NCBI GenBank assembly: GCA_900473795.1
Contig: UCMT01000006.1
Span: 1 to 64,000, forward strand
Direction of reading: 5' to 3'
Source: Hyphomicrobiales bacterium
GTDB lineage: Bacteria > Pseudomonadota > Alphaproteobacteria > Rhizobiales > Rhizobiaceae
DNA length: 64,000 nt
The notes below the pieces were generated by a model, which did not search any database, had not been told where the DNA came from, and saw only the letters and a program-made list of their open reading frames with translations. The position numbers and the translations under genes were made by a program. The stretch's first letter is position 1; every line of letters begins with the position of its first letter. Of this stretch, positions 37,118 to 46,217 are shown in pieces.

Positions 37118-39304
37118 ATGCGCAAGGCAGGCATTATCCTTTTCTGGATCATCACGTCCCTCGGCGTGATTGCGCTGGTTACCTTGCCGATCAACCTGCA
37201 GACGCAACTGATCGCCAGCATTGCCGTCGTCACCTTCATGGCGGTGATCAAGATATTGCGGGCGGAAGGCACGTGGCGGCTTACCGCGCTTGCGTTCGGC
37301 ACCGCCATCATCATGCGCTATGTCTACTGGCGCACCACCAGCACGCTGCCGCCGTTCAACCAGCTCGAAAATTTCATTCCCGGCTTTCTGCTCTACCTGG
37401 CCGAAATGTACAGCGTCATGATGCTGGGCCTCAGCCTCTTCGTCGTTTCGATGCCGCTGCCGCCGCGGCCGTCGCGCGCGGCATCGGAAGGCAAATATCC
37501 GAGCGTCGATGTCTTCGTCCCGAGTTACAACGAGGACGCCCAGCTTCTCGCCAACACGCTGGCGGCTGCGAAAGCCATGGACTATCCGGCTGAGAAGCTG
37601 ACTGTCTGGCTTCTCGATGACGGTGGAACGCTGCAGAAGCGGACGTCGCCCAATCTCCTCGAAGACCAGATGGCCAAGGCCCGGCATCAGGAACTACAGA
37701 TTCTCTGCAACGACCTCGACGTACGCTATCTGACCCGCGACCGAAACGAGCATGCAAAGGCGGGCAATCTCAACAATGGCATGCAGCATTCAACCGGCGA
37801 GTTGATTGCGGTCTTCGATGCTGACCACGCCCCGACCCGGGATTTCCTGCTCGAGACCGTCGGCTATTTCGAGGACGACCCGAAGCTGTTCCTCGTTCAG
37901 ACACCCCATTTCTTTCTCAATCCAGATCCCGTCGAACGCAATCTGCGGACCTTCGAAAAGATGCCGAGCGAGAACGAGATGTTCTACGGCATCATTCAGC
38001 GCGGCCTCGACAAATGGAACGCTTCCTTCTTCTGTGGTTCCGCCGCGGTGCTACGCCGCCAGGCGCTTGACCAGACCGGCGGCTTCAGCGGCCTCAGTAT
38101 CACGGAAGACTGCGAAACGGCGATCGCGTTGCACGCCAGCGGCTGGAACAGCGTCTATGTCGATCGGCCGCTGATTGCTGGTCTGCAGCCGGCGACATTT
38201 GCCAGCTTCATCGGCCAGCGCAGCCGCTGGGCGCAGGGCATGATGCAGATCCTGCGGTTCCGCTTTCCGCTCCTGAAGCGTGGCCTGTCTATCCCGCAGC
38301 GGCTCTGCTACATGTCATCGACGCTCTTCTGGCTCTTCCCCTTTCCGCGTACGATCTTCCTTTTTGCACCGCTTTTCTACCTGTTCTTCGACCTGGAGAT
38401 CTTCACGGCATCCGGCGGTGAGTTCCTCGGCTATACCCTTGCCTATATGCTCGTGAACCTGATGATGCAGAACTATCTCTACGGCTCGTTCCGCTGGCCC
38501 TGGATCTCCGAGCTCTACGAATATGTCCAGACGATCCACCTGTTACCTGCCGTCGTCTCGGCCATTGTCAATCCCAGGAAGCCGAGCTTCAAGGTGACCG
38601 CCAAAGACGAGTCCGTCCTCGTCAGCCGCCTGTCGGAAATCAGCCGGCCATTCTTTGTCATCTTCGCCGTTTTGTTGCTCGCCGTCCTTGTAACTGCCTA
38701 CCGAGTTTACACGGAACCGTATAAAGCTGACGTCACGCTTGTGGTCGGTGGCTGGAACCTCCTCAACCTCCTGCTTGCCGGCTGTGCGCTGGGCGTTGTC
38801 TCCGAGCGCGGCGAATTGACGGCAACCCGAAGGGTCAAGGTCACGCGCCGATGTGAATTCGGCCTTGACGAACAATGGTACCCGGCCACGATCGATAACG
38901 TTTCCGTCAATGGCGCTCGCGTCAATGTTTATGCGAAGAACCTGGGAATCCTACCGTTGGACAAGCGCGGCCTGATCCGGTTCACGCCATACAGCAGCGG
39001 TCATGAGGAAATTCTGCCGGTGGCGGTCCGTAACACACAGGTCGCCGGCGATATCGTCACGGTCGGCTGCCTTTATCTGCCGGAGGCAGCACGCGACCAC
39101 AGTCTGGTCGCCGATCTCATTTTTGCCAATTCGCAGCAGTGGACGCAGTTCCAGATGTCGCGCCGCGGCAATCCCGGTTTGCTGCGTGGAACCATCTGGT
39201 TCTTCGGGCTTGCCCTTTATCAGACCAGCCGCGGCATCATCTATTTCTTCAGCAGTCCAGGGGCGAGAGACAAGGCCCGTCTGGCTGCGGAGGCGAAGCG
39301 ATGA
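37118..39304 (+). CDS. bcsA: Cellulose synthase catalytic subunit BcsA
   Basis: A 728-residue inner-membrane family 2 glycosyltransferase that polymerises UDP-glucose into cellulose. N-terminal helices are followed by the catalytic domain with DDGG (WLLDDGG), DAD (FDADHAP), TED (ITEDCET) and QRSRW (QxxRW). More helices and a C-terminal PilZ domain follow. The PilZ second motif DNVSVNG is intact; the Arg motif reads RRVKVTRR, where an exact RxxxR spacing is not obvious. c-di-GMP activation is expected for the family. It overlaps bcsB by 4 bases (ATGA). Confidence 0.96.
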   Translation: MRKAGIILFWIITSLGVIALVTLPINLQTQLIASIAVVTFMAVIKILRAEGTWRLTALAFGTAIIMRYVYWRTTSTLPPFNQLENFIPGFLLYLAEMYSVMMLGLSLFVVSMPLPPRPSRAASEGKYPSVDVFVPSYNEDAQLLANTLAAAKAMDYPAEKLTVWLLDDGGTLQKRTSPNLLEDQMAKARHQELQILCNDLDVRYLTRDRNEHAKAGNLNNGMQHSTGELIAVFDADHAPTRDFLLETVGYFEDDPKLFLVQTPHFFLNPDPVERNLRTFEKMPSENEMFYGIIQRGLDKWNASFFCGSAAVLRRQALDQTGGFSGLSITEDCETAIALHASGWNSVYVDRPLIAGLQPATFASFIGQRSRWAQGMMQILRFRFPLLKRGLSIPQRLCYMSSTLFWLFPFPRTIFLFAPLFYLFFDLEIFTASGGEFLGYTLAYMLVNLMMQNYLYGSFRWPWISELYEYVQTIHLLPAVVSAIVNPRKPSFKVTAKDESVLVSRLSEISRPFFVIFAVLLLAVLVTAYRVYTEPYKADVTLVVGGWNLLNLLLAGCALGVVSERGELTATRRVKVTRRCEFGLDEQWYPATIDNVSVNGARVNVYAKNLGILPLDKRGLIRFTPYSSGHEEILPVAVRNTQVAGDIVTVGCLYLPEAARDHSLVADLIFANSQQWTQFQMSRRGNPGLLRGTIWFFGLALYQTSRGIIYFFSSPGARDKARLAAEAKR

Positions 39305-41637
39305 CGAGGACCGCTCTGCTGGCATTGATCCTGCTTGCATCGCACAGTCTCCCGCTTCGCGCGCAGGTGCCCTTCGACATGACGCCGGAGCGGCCGGCGT
39401 CGGACGCACCGATCGAGGGCAGCAGGACAGGGGACGAGCCGGCTTCCCGGCCTGTGGTCGTGACACCGGCCGCCCAACCGCCTGAAACCGAAGCGTTCAA
39501 GCGCTACCTTCTGCCAAACGGCAATCTGGATATGAACGGGGAATCCGCGGGTCTGGCCTGGTCGGTGTATCTGACGCCACAGCAGGCGGCGACCGGGGCA
39601 AAGCTCAATCTCGGTTATCAGAACTCAATTTTCGTCGCGCCGGAAGTGTCGCGTCTTTCGGTCGAGATCAATGATACGAAGATCGCCGACGAAGCCGTTC
39701 GGTCGGCTGATACCGTATCCGACTTGAGCTTCACCGTGCCGAAGGATCTGCTGAAGCCCGGATCGAACCTGATCCGCCTCCACGCGGACCAGCGCCACCG
39801 CACCGACTGCACCATTGAATCGACCTATCAGCTCTGGTCGAACGTCGATGCGGAAAAAACTTTTCTGAGCTTTTCGGGCAGCGACGCGCGACGCCTCCAG
39901 AGCCTGGACGACATCCGGGCGATTGGCGTTGACGACGATGGCCTCACACGGTTCAATTTCGTCGTGCCGGCACTGGAGCAGCCCAGCACGACGATACCCT
40001 TGATGCGACTTGCCCAGGGTCTGGCTGTTCTCGCCGACATGCCGAACCAATCTTTCTCTTTCGACACGCGCAGCACGGCTGAAACAAAGCCGGGTGAGTT
40101 GACGGTGCTTGTTGGCTCGCCCGCCGAGCTTCAGCCCCTTTTTGCCTCCTTGCCCGCCACCGCCAGCGCGGGTCCCGTTGCCGGTTTTGTCGACGATCCG
40201 GCGACCGGATCACCGGTGCTGGTCGTCAGCGGACCGACATGGCAGGCGATCGGCGCGGCAATCGAGAGTGTCGTTGCACCGACCGACGTCAACGGTCCTG
40301 CGGTCCGTCGCGATGTGATAACGACAAAGCGGTGGCGCTCTCCCGACGCCCCTTTCCTTTTCTCCGACACACGGCTGCGTTTCTCCCAACTCGGCTTCAA
40401 GACCGAAGAATTTTCCGGCCGGCGGTTTCGCACCGATTTCACCATCGGCGTTCCGGCGGATTTCTATGCCAACGCCTATGGCGAAGCGGTCATCCTTCTC
40501 GATGCCGCCTATTCTCCGACGGTTTTGCCCGGCAGCCACATCGACGTTTACGTCAATGGGAATATCGCCTCGACGGTGCCGATTGCGTCCTCTGGAGGCG
40601 GTATCCTCAGACATCTTCCGATCAACGTGACGATGCGGCATTTTCGTCCGGGCGTGAACACGATCGCAATCGAAGCCATGCTCGAATCCGAGGAAGACAA
40701 GCTGTGCGCACCCGGGGCGACCGGCTCCGAAACGCCGCGGTTTGCGCTGTTCGACAGCTCCGAATTCCACATGCCCGACTTTGCGCGCATCGCGCAACTG
40801 CCCAATCTCGCCGCATCCGCCGGGACCGGTTTCCCCTATGGGAGAAGCCAGGATGCTACGCGTCTCTTCCTCGACCGCGTCGATGCCGATACCCTGTCGG
40901 CGACGGCGACCTTTCTCGGGCGGCTGGCGGCCGGTGCCGGCCACCCGATCCCGGTCGAGACCGTGGCGTCTCCGGCCTTGATCGGCAGTCGAAGCGCGAT
41001 CTTCATCGGTGCCCTTTCGCAAATGCCGGAAACGGTTCTGACGCAGACGAATATCGCCGAAACAAGCCGCACGACATGGGGATCGGACCCGGGCGGGCAG
41101 GACGCCGTCAACACCGAGGCTGCACTCGACGCGTGGCGGGAAAAACTGCGCGGCGGCACTTTCGCCGGCTGGCTCACTGTGTTCGAGGATTGGGTGAAGG
41201 AGAATTTCGACATTTCCCTTTCGTCGTTGCGTTTCGCGTCGGTGTCGGAGAGCAGCTTTGCGCCCTCGCAGGAGACGACGCTGCTGGTCGCCCAAGGCGC
41301 AAGCCCCGATGGCAGTGGCACGTGGTCCCTGGTTGCGGCACCGACGGGCAAGGACTTGCGCGATGGCGTGCAGGCCTTGAGCGCGCAGGGCACGTGGGGG
41401 CAACTGGCCGGTCACATCACGACCTACGAGCGTGGCACGAAAACGATCGAGACCGTACCCATCAATGATTTCGATTTCGTCGAGACCCAGCCATCGTCCC
41501 TTTCAAACTACCGGCTGATCGCCGCCAACTGGCTTTCGACCAACATTTTGACCTACGCCGTGTTGCTGGCGGTGCTTGGCGTAATGCTGGGGCTTGCGAC
41601 CGCCATGTTGCTCAACAATCTCGGGCGGCGGGAATGA
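39301..41637 (+). CDS. bcsB: Cellulose synthase periplasmic subunit BcsB
   Basis: 778 residues from ATG 39301; the frame extends upstream inside bcsA but the signal peptide (1-20, LASHSLPLRAQ) fixes this start. The long periplasmic part holds carbohydrate-binding and ferredoxin-like domains (RLHADQRHRTDC, VYVNGN) and a C-terminal membrane anchor (NILTYAVLLAVLGVMLGLAT). BcsB guides the nascent glucan across the periplasm and is required for BcsA activity. It overlaps bcsZ by 4 bases. Confidence 0.94.
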   Translation: MTRTALLALILLASHSLPLRAQVPFDMTPERPASDAPIEGSRTGDEPASRPVVVTPAAQPPETEAFKRYLLPNGNLDMNGESAGLAWSVYLTPQQAATGAKLNLGYQNSIFVAPEVSRLSVEINDTKIADEAVRSADTVSDLSFTVPKDLLKPGSNLIRLHADQRHRTDCTIESTYQLWSNVDAEKTFLSFSGSDARRLQSLDDIRAIGVDDDGLTRFNFVVPALEQPSTTIPLMRLAQGLAVLADMPNQSFSFDTRSTAETKPGELTVLVGSPAELQPLFASLPATASAGPVAGFVDDPATGSPVLVVSGPTWQAIGAAIESVVAPTDVNGPAVRRDVITTKRWRSPDAPFLFSDTRLRFSQLGFKTEEFSGRRFRTDFTIGVPADFYANAYGEAVILLDAAYSPTVLPGSHIDVYVNGNIASTVPIASSGGGILRHLPINVTMRHFRPGVNTIAIEAMLESEEDKLCAPGATGSETPRFALFDSSEFHMPDFARIAQLPNLAASAGTGFPYGRSQDATRLFLDRVDADTLSATATFLGRLAAGAGHPIPVETVASPALIGSRSAIFIGALSQMPETVLTQTNIAETSRTTWGSDPGGQDAVNTEAALDAWREKLRGGTFAGWLTVFEDWVKENFDISLSSLRFASVSESSFAPSQETTLLVAQGASPDGSGTWSLVAAPTGKDLRDGVQALSAQGTWGQLAGHITTYERGTKTIETVPINDFDFVETQPSSLSNYRLIAANWLSTNILTYAVLLAVLGVMLGLATAMLLNNLGRRE

Positions 41638-42686
41638 TAGGAAAACTGCTTGCAGCGCTCCTCGCAGGCATTTTCACTCTCTGCCTGCAAGCCCCTCCGG
41701 CCGAGGCACAACAGTCGATGATCAGCCCCGAAGCCTGGCAAGCCTACAAGACGAAATTTCTCGATCCCGGCGGCCGGGTCATTGACGACGGGAATGGCAA
41801 TATCAGCCACAGCGAGGGGCAGGGTTATGGCCTGCTGCTGTCTGTCCTGGCCGGCAGCCCGGCGGATTTCGAGTTGATCTGGACTTTCACGCGCACCGAG
41901 CTTGTGCTGCGCAATGACGGGCTCGCTGCCTGGAAATGGAGCCCAGCCGCCAAGCCGCATGTCACCGATATCAACAACGCGACCGATGGCGATGTGCTAA
42001 TTGCCTATGCGCTGGGCCTTGCCGGCCAGCAGTGGGGTCGCAGGGATTATACGACGGCCGGGGCAGCCATCGCGCGCGCCATTCTTGCAAAGACCGTTGT
42101 TCCGGAAGGAGCCCGGACGCTGTTGCTGCCGGGCGCCGTGGGCTTTTCTGCGAGCGACCGTGAGGACGGCCCGGTCATCAACCCGTCCTACTGGATTTTC
42201 GAGGCCTTTCCGGTTCTCGACCAACTGGCGCCGTCGCCGGCTTGGGGAAAATTGCGGAACGACGGGATCGCGATTGTCGACGAGCTTCGTTTCGGCCCGA
42301 AACAGTTGCCCGCGGACTGGATTTCGCTGAAACCCTCCCCGAGGCCTGCCTCCGGATTTCCGGCGGAATATGGATACAACGCGTTGCGCATACCGCTCTA
42401 TCTCGTTCGCGGCGGTGTCACGGACCGGCAATTGCTTTCAAGATTTCGGCAAGCCACGTCCGGCGCCGACGGCGCATTGACAATTGTGGACTTGAATTCT
42501 GGCGCAACCAGAAGCAATCTCGCGGACCCCGGTTATCGAATTGTTAACCATATTCTGGCCTGTGTGGTGGACAAGACAGCGTTGCCGGCGGATGTAAAGC
42601 AGTTCACGCCCACGCTGTACTATCCTTCGACGCTCCACCTATTGGGGTTATCTTTTGTTGCTGCAAAGCATCCGGAGTGCTTATGA
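41634..42686 (+). CDS. bcsZ: Periplasmic endo-1,4-glucanase BcsZ (GH8)
   Basis: A 350-residue glycoside hydrolase family 8 enzyme with a signal peptide (1-24, PAEAQ). The acid catalyst Glu is in SHSEGQGYG and the conserved Asp in NATDGDVLIAYAL; RIPLYL and the WSP strand fit the family. It trims cellulose during synthesis. Translation appears coupled to both neighbours by 4-base overlaps. Confidence 0.95.
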   Translation: MIGKLLAALLAGIFTLCLQAPPAEAQQSMISPEAWQAYKTKFLDPGGRVIDDGNGNISHSEGQGYGLLLSVLAGSPADFELIWTFTRTELVLRNDGLAAWKWSPAAKPHVTDINNATDGDVLIAYALGLAGQQWGRRDYTTAGAAIARAILAKTVVPEGARTLLLPGAVGFSASDREDGPVINPSYWIFEAFPVLDQLAPSPAWGKLRNDGIAIVDELRFGPKQLPADWISLKPSPRPASGFPAEYGYNALRIPLYLVRGGVTDRQLLSRFRQATSGADGALTIVDLNSGATRSNLADPGYRIVNHILACVVDKTALPADVKQFTPTLYYPSTLHLLGLSFVAAKHPECL

Positions 42687-44866
42687 AGCCGTCCATTATC
42701 GCATTGTCAGCGATCATCGCGGCCGTCGGCATCGTCGGCACGAAGAAGCCCGACTATGTGAGACATATGGTTCAGTCCTTTTCGCCGGTCGGTGAAAGCG
42801 GCCCCGCTTTGCCGTCAGGCCAGCCGCAACAACAGCCGTCCCTACAGACCGCAGAGGAAAAGGCGCCGATATTTCAGGAAATCAAGCGGCCTTCCCAGCC
42901 GCCGCTCGATACCGTGGTTACGGCGGCGACTGCATCCGAGGTTGACGAAAGCGCGCTACGCTACTTCGCAAGCCAGGGAGATGCCGCACGGCTGCAGGCG
43001 GAGATCTCGCGCCTGAAGGCGCTATATCCCGATTGGACTCCACCGAAAGACCCCCTGGCCATTCCTCCGAACGAAGACAAGCAACTGGAGACGATGTGGC
43101 AGCTCTATTCGCAGGCACGCTACGCCGAAGTCCGCAAGGCGATTGCCGAACGGCAAGCTGCGGATCCCGCCTGGCAGCCCCCTGCGGATCTGCTGGAACG
43201 CTTGAGTGTGGCCGAGGCGCGGCTGCGATTGATCAATGCATCCGATCTCAAGCAATACGAAACGGTTGTGCGCATCGGCGCCGAGACGACCAGTCTGCTG
43301 ACGTGCAGCGAGGTTGATGTTCTCTGGCGTGTTGCCGAGGCGCTTTTCCTGACGGGCAAGTCGCAACGGGCGACGGACGCCTACACCTACATCCTCAACA
43401 ATTGCCAGAACCCCGCCGAACGCCTCGCCACGATCCAGAAGGCAGCCGATCTTCTCCCCTCGAAAACGGTCGAGGATCTTCTGACCAAAGAGAAGACGGC
43501 AGCGGATGGAACGCCGGAATTCGACACGATCCGCGACGACCTATCGCGCCGGTTCATCGCCGAGGCCAACGGCGACGAAAAGATCGTCGTACCGCCCCAG
43601 TACGTCTCGCGCCTCGAGCATCTTGCAGAGAGCGGCGGCCTAGCCTCCGACGCCCTGTTGCTCGGCTGGTATTATCTGCCGCGCGGTGACATGGAGGCCG
43701 CCGAAAAATGGTTTCGGCGCGCCCGCGACAAGGAGGATTCCGCGTCCGCCGCACAGGGGCTGGCGCTGACCTTGATCGATCGCAACATGCCTCTCGAAGC
43801 CGAAAACGTGATGCATCGCTGGCGTGACGCCTCCAAGGAGGCGAAAGCCGTGTATCTGGCTGCGACCACAAACCTGCTTGCGCTTGATCCGCCGGTTCCG
43901 ATCACAGCAGAAGTTCTGAAGAGGATCGCCACGGAGGTGATCAAATCGCGCGACGCGGCAACAGCCCAGCAGTTCGGCTGGTACGCCCGTGCCCTGAACC
44001 AGCCGCAGACGGCGGTCCAATGGTTCAAGACGGCGCTGGGCTGGAAGCTCGACGACGAGCCTTCCGCCTACGGGCTGGCGATAACCTATCTGCAGCTCGA
44101 CGACCTGAAGGGCGTTTCCGAGATCCAGCATCTCTGGGCGGGACGATCGGAGCGCATCGCCAAGCTTGGCGAAGAAGAAAAAGAACCCGAAACCGCCGGG
44201 AAACGACTGCCGTCTGCGGAGGAAACGGTGACGATCCAACCTGACGCCCGCCCGGCTGCCCGAGTCGTTTCGGTTTCCGAAGAGCCTAGGGACTATGTCC
44301 GCCCGGAGACAGCCGTTCGACCCCGCGAGCGCAGAAGCGCCGTAACCGTGCGGGGCTGCAGGACGACGATCAACCCGCAAACGCTTTCTCCAGATGCAGC
44401 GCTGGCGCGCGGCTGGTGCCTGATGGAGCTGAACAGGCCGGTGGAGGCAGCCGCTGCTTTCGAGGTCGGCCTGCTCGGCGCGTCGGCGAAAACGCGCGAG
44501 GACGCAGCTTATGGCCAGAGCCTGGCCTATCTGCGTTCCGGATTGGCGAGCAAGGCTGCCGTTGCGGCAGTCAAGGCGCCGCAAAACCGCCAACGCGCCC
44601 TTGAACTGCAGACAGCCATCCTGGCCGACAAGGCCGTCGCCGCCTTCGACGCAGGCCGCCCGCGGGAAACCTTGCTTGCGCTCGACCAGTTGAAGCAGAT
44701 CACTCCGGAAAGGACGGACCTGATGGCGCTGCGCGGCTATGCCTATCTGAAATTGAAGCGCTATGGCGACGCCCGGCGGGTCTTCGAAGCCCTGGCCGCG
44801 ATCGGCAATCCGGATGGCCAGCGTGGAGTTGCCATTATCCACGAGATGTTCCACGGAAACGATTGA
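42683..44866 (+). CDS. bcsK: TPR-repeat protein of the cellulose operon (BcsK-like)
   Basis: About 727 residues: an N-terminal membrane or signal helix (IIALSAIIAAVGIVG), a Pro/Gln-rich linker, then tetratricopeptide-like helical repeats through the rest (AAEKWFRRARDKEDSASAAQ, ARGWCLMELNRPVEAAAAFE). No BcsC outer-membrane beta-barrel domain is visible at its C-terminus, so this is not a full BcsC. In rhizobial operons a TPR protein in this place has been called BcsK; symbol use here rests on position and repeats. Likely a periplasmic scaffold for glucan export. Confidence 0.75.
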   Translation: MKPSIIALSAIIAAVGIVGTKKPDYVRHMVQSFSPVGESGPALPSGQPQQQPSLQTAEEKAPIFQEIKRPSQPPLDTVVTAATASEVDESALRYFASQGDAARLQAEISRLKALYPDWTPPKDPLAIPPNEDKQLETMWQLYSQARYAEVRKAIAERQAADPAWQPPADLLERLSVAEARLRLINASDLKQYETVVRIGAETTSLLTCSEVDVLWRVAEALFLTGKSQRATDAYTYILNNCQNPAERLATIQKAADLLPSKTVEDLLTKEKTAADGTPEFDTIRDDLSRRFIAEANGDEKIVVPPQYVSRLEHLAESGGLASDALLLGWYYLPRGDMEAAEKWFRRARDKEDSASAAQGLALTLIDRNMPLEAENVMHRWRDASKEAKAVYLAATTNLLALDPPVPITAEVLKRIATEVIKSRDAATAQQFGWYARALNQPQTAVQWFKTALGWKLDDEPSAYGLAITYLQLDDLKGVSEIQHLWAGRSERIAKLGEEEKEPETAGKRLPSAEETVTIQPDARPAARVVSVSEEPRDYVRPETAVRPRERRSAVTVRGCRTTINPQTLSPDAALARGWCLMELNRPVEAAAAFEVGLLGASAKTREDAAYGQSLAYLRSGLASKAAVAAVKAPQNRQRALELQTAILADKAVAAFDAGRPRETLLALDQLKQITPERTDLMALRGYAYLKLKRYGDARRVFEALAAIGNPDGQRGVAIIHEMFHGND

Positions 44867-44905
44867 ACCGGTTTTTCGTTCACGACAAGAGGGGGTGCAA
44901 TACAC

Positions 44906-45457
44906 GTGACATCATCCTTACTGGATATTCCCGTCAAGACCGCTGACGGACGCCAGACGACACTGCGGGACTATCGCGGACGGGTGATGCTTGTCGTCAA
45001 CGTTGCCTCCAAATGCGGCCTGACCGTCCAGTATGCGGAACTTGAAAAGCTATTTGAGGCAAAGCGCGACGACGGCCTCGTCGTTCTTGCCTTCCCGGCC
45101 AATGACTTCATGGGCCAGGAGCCGGGAACCGAAGCCGAAATCATCGAATTCTGCACCAGCACCTACGACGTACAGTTCCCGATCTTCGCGAAGATATCGG
45201 TCAAGGGCGAGGGGATCCATCCTCTCTACCGCAGCCTGACCGCCATTGCACCCGAGGCGATCGGCGAGGGACCGATGCGCGACCGGCTCAAAAGCTATGG
45301 CGTCGAAGCCGACAACCCAAATGATGTCCTCTGGAATTTCGAAAAGTTTCTGATCGACCGCGACGGCAATGTCGCCGCCCGGTTTTCACCGGACGTCACC
45401 GCCGACGATAGGCGCCTCGTTTCCGCAGTCGAAAAAGAGCTTGCGCGACGAGGGTGA
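44906..45457 (+). CDS. Glutathione peroxidase family thiol peroxidase
   Basis: A 183-residue cytoplasmic thioredoxin-fold peroxidase that reduces hydroperoxides. The catalytic Cys37 is in NVASKCGLT (Cys rather than selenocysteine), the Gln in FMGQEPG and the Trp in LWNFEKFLID complete the active site. The GTG start 44906 follows GGGGG at a distance of about 10. It lies 39 bases after the cellulose operon and may be read through from it. Confidence 0.92.
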   Translation: MTSSLLDIPVKTADGRQTTLRDYRGRVMLVVNVASKCGLTVQYAELEKLFEAKRDDGLVVLAFPANDFMGQEPGTEAEIIEFCTSTYDVQFPIFAKISVKGEGIHPLYRSLTAIAPEAIGEGPMRDRLKSYGVEADNPNDVLWNFEKFLIDRDGNVAARFSPDVTADDRRLVSAVEKELARRG

Positions 45458-45573
45458 ATCCAGACCTGCGCGAGCTGCTACCACTTTCCATTCATGTCGC
45501 CCGAGCCGAAAACGCGCTTGCATTCGCCCCCAAATGTTCCAGATTCACAAGAGCGGTGTTGATGGAGACGGCG

Positions 45574-45858
45574 ATGACGGATGATCGCAAGGCAGCACTT
45601 GTGCACATATCTGGACGCGTGCAGGGCGTCAGCTTCCGCGTCTGGACACGCAAGCAGGCGCAACGGCTCGGCCTGACCGGTTGGGTCCGCAACGAAGACG
45701 ACGGTTCCGTCACCGCTTTGATCGCCGGGCCGGATGGCGCGGTCGCTAGCATGTTGAAGCAATTTTGGGACGGGCCGATCGGCGCGTCTGTTTCCGGCGT
45801 CGAGGCCGAACCAGCGCCTGTGGGCGAGCTGCCAACAGAGTTTATTATTAGGCATTAG
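45574..45858 (+). CDS. acyP: Acylphosphatase
   Basis: A 94-residue enzyme that hydrolyses acyl phosphates. Both signature motifs are intact: GRVQGVSFRVWTRKQA (phosphate-binding loop and catalytic Arg) and GWVRNEDDGSV (catalytic Asn). ATG 45574 is chosen because GGAG lies 6 bases upstream and the length then fits the family (about 90); longer frames start within the preceding spacer. Confidence 0.92.
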   Translation: MTDDRKAALVHISGRVQGVSFRVWTRKQAQRLGLTGWVRNEDDGSVTALIAGPDGAVASMLKQFWDGPIGASVSGVEAEPAPVGELPTEFIIRH

Positions 45859-46217
45859 GCGGCACTCTTTCGGGTGCCCACTTGCTCGACTGCCCCACGC
45901 GTCGCGGGGAGGGATCGGCGGTGCCGTCCGACGGGTAGAAGATCCCGCTCTTCCGAACGCGGTGACGTGCCTTGCCGCGCTCGGTCGCCTCCGCGCTAGC
46001 CGGGAGACCTCGGATATACGCACTGGCAAGCTAACCCGGGTTGATATATGGAGTCCGCAGATGCGGATGGCGTCGGGACGACAGGACCGCCTGCAGGATT
46101 TCTCGACACCGTGATCACAGAAAGGCCGCATCGTTTCCCATGCGGCCCATTTCACTTATGTACCGAGCTCTCATACGACCTCGAAATGGAGTCTGTCGCC
46201 GGGGCGGGAAAACCTTG
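45859..46217. other. Gene-free convergent region between acyP and the ethanolamine operon
   Basis: No coding frame is supported. It holds the terminator of the minus-strand operon at 46124-46147, plus a weak 5-bp hairpin right after acyP (about 45862-45880). Confidence 0.5.
46124..46147 (-). terminator. Terminator of the ethanolamine operon
   Basis: An 8-bp stem (GGCCGCAT/ATGCGGCC) with an 8-base loop. Read on the minus strand it is followed by TTTCTGT, giving an intrinsic-terminator shape about 70 bases past the permease stop. Confidence 0.7.

Noticed and set aside
40210-41468. Two long frames of about 400 codons overlapping bcsB on both strands
   Set aside because: Both are shadows of bcsB, which has a signal peptide and family motifs.
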